NCBI GenBank assembly: GCA_016839515.1
Contig: JAEOUE010000102.1
Span: 1 to 45,781, forward strand
Direction: 5' to 3'
DNA length: 45,781 nt
Source: Candidatus Hodarchaeum mangrovi
GTDB taxonomy: Archaea; Asgardarchaeota; Heimdallarchaeia; Hodarchaeales; Hodarchaeaceae
In this document: piece by piece, positions 40,500-45,781 of the stretch
Layout of the letters: every line of letters starts with the position of its first letter
Numbering within the stretch: position 1 is the stretch's first letter
The notes under the pieces: model-generated
The model's input: only the letters and a program-made list of their open reading frames with translations
Told to the model about the DNA's origin: nothing
Database searches by the model: none
Translations under genes and position numbers: made by a program

Positions 40500-40524
40500 G
40501 GGAAAGAAAACTCCTTTCTTTCCC
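40500..40524 (-). terminator. Strong hairpin downstream of the transglutaminase-fold gene
   Basis: GGGAAAGAAA and TTTCTTTCCC are perfect 10-base arms around a 5-base loop, about 20 bases after the stop of the leftward gene. The position fits a 3'-end or stabilising hairpin. There is no clear T tract after it on the minus strand, so this may be mRNA 3'-end structure rather than a terminator. Confidence 0.5.
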
Positions 40525-40545
40525 CATAAAACAATGTTTTATTTA

Positions 40546-42876
40546 CTAAAAAGTAAGATTATAAGTCCAAGATTGTGCCAGTCGATAATTACCAGGAGAG
40601 ATTTCAAAGATCGCATAGAAATTCACAGTTCGGATCCCATGAACTGCAACATTCGTAACGAATGTATGTTCTCCCCTTCCATCTCCGGTAGTCAGCTTAT
40701 ATCCAAGAAAAAGCCCGTTCTGAACAATTCCCTCGATACTCGCATTTTCATCCTGAGTTCCTACAAAGAATGTAATATTTGCTCCGCTATAAGGTAACCA
40801 AGTGGTGAGGGAAGGAACTTTAATTAGACGGGTGCGAAGAGTGATGGTAGTACCACTTGAAATTGATCCCCCGTCTCCTAATAATCCATCATTTACAGTT
40901 ACTCGTCCGATTATTGGATCCAACGGATTTGATTGATGATCTTGAATTGCCTGAAATATTCCTTTTGTTTCCAGATCATAATCCGATCTGATAAAGAGAG
41001 TTTGCTCATCTCCAGATGGTGGAACTATATCTGGGGGGATATCAATGCCATATTGATTTGCTAAATAAATAAGAAGGGGGTCAAAACTTACCCATTCAAC
41101 ATATTCATCCCCTGGGAGGAGAGGATTGGGATCGATAGGGACTAATACTTCAGACCAGGCATGAAGGAAGCGAGAAGTAATTACTCTCCATGGATTGTAA
41201 ATAACAGAATCATTCCCTCCAATATAACCTATCACTACTCTGCTAGGGATATTCTGTAACCTCATAATCATCGTGTAAGTAGAGGCAAAATGGAGAGAAA
41301 CTCCACCTTCTTCTCGATTGACAAACCATTCATTAAAATCCTCATATTCCGTGGGGTGGGCCATTTGTTGTCCAACAACTTGTTCTCCCAACCACATGCT
41401 TTCATCAAAAGGGAATTTTGAATCATTTCCAAGTTGTTGCATCACATAATATGCTTGGCCAAAAACTGTTTGACTTGGTTGTGCCCAGTCTCTTGCTAGT
41501 TGAGAAACTGTGGGAGCCCAATTCGAATAGTTATCAGTAGGTTGAGAAGGACGTGTTTCCCCTCCAACATAGATGGTTGAAGGTAAATCAGGGAATTGTA
41601 TGTAAAGATTTTGAACACTAGCCCATGTAGTGGGATCAAAAATTGTATTATATGCATCGGTAGAGAGAGAAAATGCAGCTGTTGTTTGAATATCAGGAGC
41701 CATATAATCCATGGTATAATCAAAGTGCCCCTCTTCTAGAGCAGTTTCACTTACTTGAATATAACCATCTATACCACGCATATCTGTGGCGAAGGCTGAG
41801 GGGACAATCTCTCTTGAACGTCTTGTTATGACTGTAAGAGGATTTCCAACACTATCATAAAGTTCAAATGTATTAGCATCAATAAATGATCCGTATTCCC
41901 CATTCCATGTTGTAGGGAGGAAATTCTGAAAGTTTGGATGTACACTAAAATCAGGAGTTGAGGAATTGTGATCCAATGGCAAACGCACTGTAAAGCGTGC
42001 TGTCCGTTCTGCAGATGGAACTAAAGTGGAATATGGCGTTCCAACTGGTGAAGGGGAGATTATTCGTTTTATTGTATCAGTTGGATTCCAATCAGTGGTA
42101 TATGGAGCTTTATCAGTATATTCATATTGAGATAAACTACCTAAACGCCAGTATACAATAGGATCTTGAGGATCAACTGGATCATCACTGGTTACGTTAA
42201 ATAAAGGAGTGTCTGGAGCACTTAGTCCCGCTGTGAATTGATCCAGAAGATTTTCTAGTAGATAAGTTGCATCCCAAGTTGGTGTATTAAACATTGACCA
42301 ATTGATATCTTTTTCAGTATAAGGATTAAAATTACTTCGCTGTCGTGGTGTTCCAAGTCCAGAGATTTCAGTAATATAAGTACTTAGAAATAACATAACC
42401 ACCAACAGTGTCGGAAGTAGATTCAATAAATTTCGACTCAGATCTTTCTTCGCAAGGGCTTCTATCTGTGTTCGTGCTATTTTGGTTAAAGCTAGAAGAA
42501 AGATTGTTATCATTGAGGTAAGTTGGTGAATTAAAAAAGTTGTGGAAGAAGCTCCGCTTACAGTTTGAAGATAAACCGAGGCTCCCATGTTAAACATTAT
42601 TGATTTAAAGAATTCTATTCCTAATGCAATTCCATAGGGTCCAATGATTTTCCGAGAGTATCGAAGGATAAACCATTCAAATAAAGTTAGACATCCAATT
42701 AAGAAGAAACTGGGGATTGCTCGACTGTAAAAATCGCCTTCTTGAGAGCTAGACCCTGCTATGGCAGGAATAAAAGCAATTCCAGTTAAAAATGCTGTAA
42801 ATGCACTAACAATAACTAAGTACCTAATGATGGAAGGAGCGGGGTCTCGCCCACTTAATTTTTCATTTGAACTCAT
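40546..42876 (-). CDS. Membrane protein with transglutaminase-like domain lacking catalytic Cys
   Basis: A 776-residue protein. The first 175 residues hold five or six membrane helices, followed by a long extracellular part. At the transglutaminase core, the family's G-x-C-x2-FA appears as GGVSLHFASTYTM, with Ser (codon TCT) in place of the nucleophilic Cys; the His (FLHAWSEVLVP) and Asp (WVSFDPL) of the triad, and RLQNIPSRVVIGY, are kept. An Ig-like beta domain ends the protein (about 660-776). The layout resembles TgpA/archaeal membrane transglutaminases without the last helix. ATG at 42876 is preceded by GGTGG. It may be a non-catalytic binding protein. Confidence 0.8.
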   Translation of the reverse strand: MSSNEKLSGRDPAPSIIRYLVIVSAFTAFLTGIAFIPAIAGSSSQEGDFYSRAIPSFFLIGCLTLFEWFILRYSRKIIGPYGIALGIEFFKSIMFNMGASVYLQTVSGASSTTFLIHQLTSMITIFLLALTKIARTQIEALAKKDLSRNLLNLLPTLLVVMLFLSTYITEISGLGTPRQRSNFNPYTEKDINWSMFNTPTWDATYLLENLLDQFTAGLSAPDTPLFNVTSDDPVDPQDPIVYWRLGSLSQYEYTDKAPYTTDWNPTDTIKRIISPSPVGTPYSTLVPSAERTARFTVRLPLDHNSSTPDFSVHPNFQNFLPTTWNGEYGSFIDANTFELYDSVGNPLTVITRRSREIVPSAFATDMRGIDGYIQVSETALEEGHFDYTMDYMAPDIQTTAAFSLSTDAYNTIFDPTTWASVQNLYIQFPDLPSTIYVGGETRPSQPTDNYSNWAPTVSQLARDWAQPSQTVFGQAYYVMQQLGNDSKFPFDESMWLGEQVVGQQMAHPTEYEDFNEWFVNREEGGVSLHFASTYTMIMRLQNIPSRVVIGYIGGNDSVIYNPWRVITSRFLHAWSEVLVPIDPNPLLPGDEYVEWVSFDPLLIYLANQYGIDIPPDIVPPSGDEQTLFIRSDYDLETKGIFQAIQDHQSNPLDPIIGRVTVNDGLLGDGGSISSGTTITLRTRLIKVPSLTTWLPYSGANITFFVGTQDENASIEGIVQNGLFLGYKLTTGDGRGEHTFVTNVAVHGIRTVNFYAIFEISPGNYRLAQSWTYNLTF

Positions 42877-43152
42877 ATGCAACCACCGTCGTATGTATAA
42901 AGATTGGATTTCAAAAGTTTAATTTTCTTATTAGGATTATAACGGACTTTATTAGATTATTAGAAGTATAAATCGAAACGGCTCTAATTATCTTCTTATT
43001 TACTCTAGATATTATTTAATGTTATTCAGTTTATAAAATTGTGGAAACACTATAATTTCTAAAATCATTCTGCTTTGAATTCAAATCAAAAAGTAAATTT
43101 ACCTTTTGATTAACTTAAAAATAGTCTCAATTATAATTAATCATATTTTTGT

Positions 43153-45642
43153 TTATTTTTCTTGAGTCGTAGAGAAAAATAACGAACAAAAGACACAAAG
43201 ACGATATGGTTTTCGTCCACGTTTAACAACAAGGAGTGTATTTTGGTTACATCTTGTACATGGAGTACTAGAAGTAATCGTGGTTCCTGAACGCAACTTA
43301 GGGCCTTTCCAAACTCTTTCGCATTTCTCACAATGAATTTGGGTACGAATATCGTCGAATTTCAAATAAACTTTACCTCCACAATCAGGACAATGTCCTA
43401 ATAATTGTAGACTCTTTAGAGGTACCCAAGATCCTGAAAACGGACATTCTTGTCTATTACAATCGCTACAAAACCATGGTTTATCATCTGATGCTTCTCT
43501 TGTCCAACAAATAGGACACATGATCCAATTATGTTTATTTGAAGAAATTAATAATGGTACACTATCACAAATTAAGCAAGATTCATTTTCTAACAAAATA
43601 AGATCTCCTTTCTTCGGTAAAGGAAAAATTGTTTTGCATAATGGATTTGTGCACCTTAAAAATCTAGAGGATTCCTTACCTGTTTGTAATATCAAATTTC
43701 CATCACAATCTGGGCAAGTTCCAAAGATCTGTCCTAATCCTGTCATTTCTTTGATACTTTCAATTAAAGTTCTAAATATTTCTTCTTGGTTGGCTTTCAT
43801 TCTCTGAATCCCCCTAGAAGTTAGTTCAATCACTAATTTATCAACATCATCAGCTGTTTTTTTATGATCACGAATCTGTTGAGTCCATGATTCAACCTTT
43901 CCACGAATTTCTGGCAAAATTAGTTCTTTGGCATTTTCACATAGAATGTAGTATAATGCAGTCCCTAAGGATGTTGGAACAAGGATTCGTCTTGATCCTC
44001 TAAGAGCTGTATAATGACGCTTTTGAACTGTATCAATATGTGAAGAACGTGTAGCATCTGTTCCTAAATTCAATTCAGCCATTTTTCTGATTAATTGCGA
44101 TTCAGTCCATAATGGGGGTGGAATTGTGAACCCTTGATGTTTATTAGGTTCAATAACCCATGAAGTTCCTTTTTTTAATTCAGGAAATATCTTTTCATTA
44201 ACAGTTCTAAAGGTGTAGAAACTAAGAAATCCTTGATCTGTAATTCTCCTTCCTTCTAAAATAAAATCTTCATCAATGGCCCTCAATATAATATACTGGG
44301 TGATTGTTTTTGCATCTAAATGAATTGTGGCTAAAAAACGCCATACGATATATTGATATATTCGCCATGCGTTATTAATTAATCTTGGAGTTTTTCCAAA
44401 AATTTTTTGGATATCCGAAAGGATAGCTGACTTTACAGGTTTAATTGGTTCATGATCTTTCGTGAATCGTCCTTTACTTGGATCTAATACCCCTCCTAAT
44501 CGAATACATTCTTGAGCAACTTCTCCAAAATCTTCATGGTTTAGGAATTTTTCAGCTAGGTTTGTTAAATCCTTCTCAAGATAAAAAGAACTTTCCGTTC
44601 GAGGATATGTTATGAATCCATTATTATAAAGTTTTTCAGAAATATCAGAAACTAGTTTAGGACTGATTTTAAAAAAATAAGAGCACTCCGCTTCAAGAGT
44701 ATCAGTATCTAATGGAATTGGTCGTTTTATCGTTCCAAATTCTTCATTATAATCAGATATTATTCCTTTTAATCCTTGTGTTTTTAATGCTTGGATAAGA
44801 GAATCAACCTCAGTTTCATTTGTTGATGGATTTTCCTTCCAGTCGAAAAATAAAGGACCATCCTTTGTTGAAATTTTTAAGGATATCTTCCAAAACTTCT
44901 CAGGAATGAAACGTTGATTTTCAAGATATCTATTTGTTATTAGCCATAATACACTAGTTTGACACGGTCCATAAGAGATCATTTTATTATGAACTCCTCT
45001 TTCTTGTACTCCAACCGTTAGAAATCGTGTAAGGCTAGAACCCATTCGTAAATCTTGTTTTCTAAGAGAATCTACTTGGGCAATCCAATCCCAATCAAGG
45101 GTGGTTTGGTTTTCAAATGCTTGTGTTAAAATTCTTGGATTAGTGCTTGTAAAATGCATTCTTCCATGTTGGATTTTATTATTTACTCTAATTGCTATAT
45201 CAAGGATCTGTCGTCCAATTGATTCCCCATGGCCATCCCAATCTGTTGCAATTATAATTAGATTAGACTCCTTTCCTATATCTCGAATATGCTCTGCTAA
45301 TTCATCTCGAATAGGAATTTCAATAGGTTCTAGATCTACAATATCTAAAGGGTCAGTATTCTGCCAATTCGTTTCTTTATCATAAGGAGGAGGATAATCA
45401 TAATTCAGAATGTGACCGGTAACACTAGAAATGATGATTCGATCTCCTTTTTGGAGTCTATAATCATTATTTTTGATCTTAAATGCAATTTTATGTTCTT
45501 CTAAAGAGCACTCATAACGATAATTATACCGGGTTTTGCCTTTAACACCTTTAAATTTTAATTTGTATACAATTGAAAAGGCACGTACAATTGCCCTAGC
45601 AATAGATGGTTTTTCTGCAATTAATGAGATTATTGATTCCAC
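43153..45642 (-). CDS. DNA topoisomerase type IA (topoisomerase III-like) with zinc-ribbon tail
   Basis: A single-strand-passing topoisomerase of 829 residues. The Toprim domain begins LIAEKPSIARAI and has the acidic TDWDGHGE (D134, D136, E140; usually TDxDREGE). AQVDSLRKQDLRMGSSLTRF and SYGPCQTSVLWLI are conserved type IA elements, and the active-site Tyr is Y346 in GFITYPRTESS. The C-terminus holds about nine CxxC-type pairs (for example GTCPDCDGN, LGHCPDCGG, IHCEKCERV), giving several zinc ribbons. The start is GTG. Family is certain; the topo I versus III sub-assignment is by motif memory. Confidence 0.93.
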   Translation of the reverse strand: MESIISLIAEKPSIARAIVRAFSIVYKLKFKGVKGKTRYNYRYECSLEEHKIAFKIKNNDYRLQKGDRIIISSVTGHILNYDYPPPYDKETNWQNTDPLDIVDLEPIEIPIRDELAEHIRDIGKESNLIIIATDWDGHGESIGRQILDIAIRVNNKIQHGRMHFTSTNPRILTQAFENQTTLDWDWIAQVDSLRKQDLRMGSSLTRFLTVGVQERGVHNKMISYGPCQTSVLWLITNRYLENQRFIPEKFWKISLKISTKDGPLFFDWKENPSTNETEVDSLIQALKTQGLKGIISDYNEEFGTIKRPIPLDTDTLEAECSYFFKISPKLVSDISEKLYNNGFITYPRTESSFYLEKDLTNLAEKFLNHEDFGEVAQECIRLGGVLDPSKGRFTKDHEPIKPVKSAILSDIQKIFGKTPRLINNAWRIYQYIVWRFLATIHLDAKTITQYIILRAIDEDFILEGRRITDQGFLSFYTFRTVNEKIFPELKKGTSWVIEPNKHQGFTIPPPLWTESQLIRKMAELNLGTDATRSSHIDTVQKRHYTALRGSRRILVPTSLGTALYYILCENAKELILPEIRGKVESWTQQIRDHKKTADDVDKLVIELTSRGIQRMKANQEEIFRTLIESIKEMTGLGQIFGTCPDCDGNLILQTGKESSRFLRCTNPLCKTIFPLPKKGDLILLENESCLICDSVPLLISSNKHNWIMCPICWTREASDDKPWFCSDCNRQECPFSGSWVPLKSLQLLGHCPDCGGKVYLKFDDIRTQIHCEKCERVWKGPKLRSGTTITSSTPCTRCNQNTLLVVKRGRKPYRLCVFCSLFFSTTQEK

Positions 45643-45781
45643 GTTTCTTACCTTAAAATCAATGATATTAACTATAAAACCAAGAATAAATAATGATTAT
45701 AAAACTAAAGAAAATTGATCACTGGACTGACTAGTATTGACATTTAATGAAACTTCATTAAAACTTTACATTACAGGAGCT

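Noticed and set aside
1..45781. CRISPR arrays, insertion sequences, rRNA genes
   Set aside because: Looked for on both strands; no regularly spaced repeats, transposase motifs or rRNA-like segments were found.

Overview
The window is AT-rich, gene-dense archaeal chromosome. The archaeal call rests on aRF1, SRP54, RpoF/Rpb4, ribosomal proteins L21e, L37e and L40e, RNase P component 4, an Sm-like protein, Pus10, TrmY, NadM, archaeal UMP kinase and BHB-type tRNA introns. Genome style (MutL with an endonuclease C-terminus, presenilin-like protease, SWIM protein, dense tRNA introns, low GC) fits an Asgard-type lineage. That placement is inference: no marker here was aligned.

Layout. 1-2.5 kb: DNA-repair-flavoured genes (end of MutL, a RecA-like ATPase, a RuvC-fold protein). 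2.5-5 kb: nadM, nog1, truA. 5-6.4 kb: a serine-phospholipid pair (PssA-like, Psd-like). 6.8-9.2 kb: coiled-coil and SWIM pair, then HD and DHH proteins. 9.5-14.2 kb: information genes (tRNA-Pro, rpoF, rpl21e, pus10, trmY, srp54). 14.3-15.1 kb: four intron-containing tRNAs. 15.5-21.2 kb: MFS transporter, prs, an RHH protein of only 48 residues, MtaB-like methylthiotransferase, and an HTH plus membrane protein pair. 21.5-25.4 kb: tRNA-Leu, TrmJ-like methylase, tRNA-Gly, thiL, presenilin-like protease. 26-32.7 kb: rpl40e, rtcA, cutA, rnp4, tRNA-Glu, lsm, rpl37e, tRNA-Phe, UMP kinase, a ureohydrolase-like protein, aRF1, tRNA-Gly. 33-40.3 kb: small membrane proteins, glmS, a winged-helix protein, an ATP-grasp acyl-CoA synthetase subunit and a UbiA prenyltransferase. 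40.5-45.6 kb: a transglutaminase-fold membrane protein lacking the catalytic Cys, and a type IA topoisomerase.

The strongest signal is in the tRNA genes. Ten tRNAs carry 12 introns, and 7 of these lie outside the canonical 37/38 site. Four tRNAs (both Glu, Gly-GCC, Phe) have an intron in the T-loop at 59/60. In each, the tRNA's own T-loop bases TTCA pair with TGAA near the intron 3' end to make the central helix of a bulge-helix-bulge splice motif. Three tRNAs (Leu, Glu-TTC, Phe) have D-loop introns. Removing all predicted introns restores normal tRNAs of 73-75 nt (85 for Leu).

Functional links: Pus10 and TrmY, which act in sequence on tRNA position 54, are divergent neighbours. tRNA modification and processing (TruA, TrmJ-like, MtaB-like, RNase P4, RtcA) is heavily represented. 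The RecA-like ATPase and the SWIM protein together resemble the parts list of a Shu-type recombination accessory complex, which is inference.
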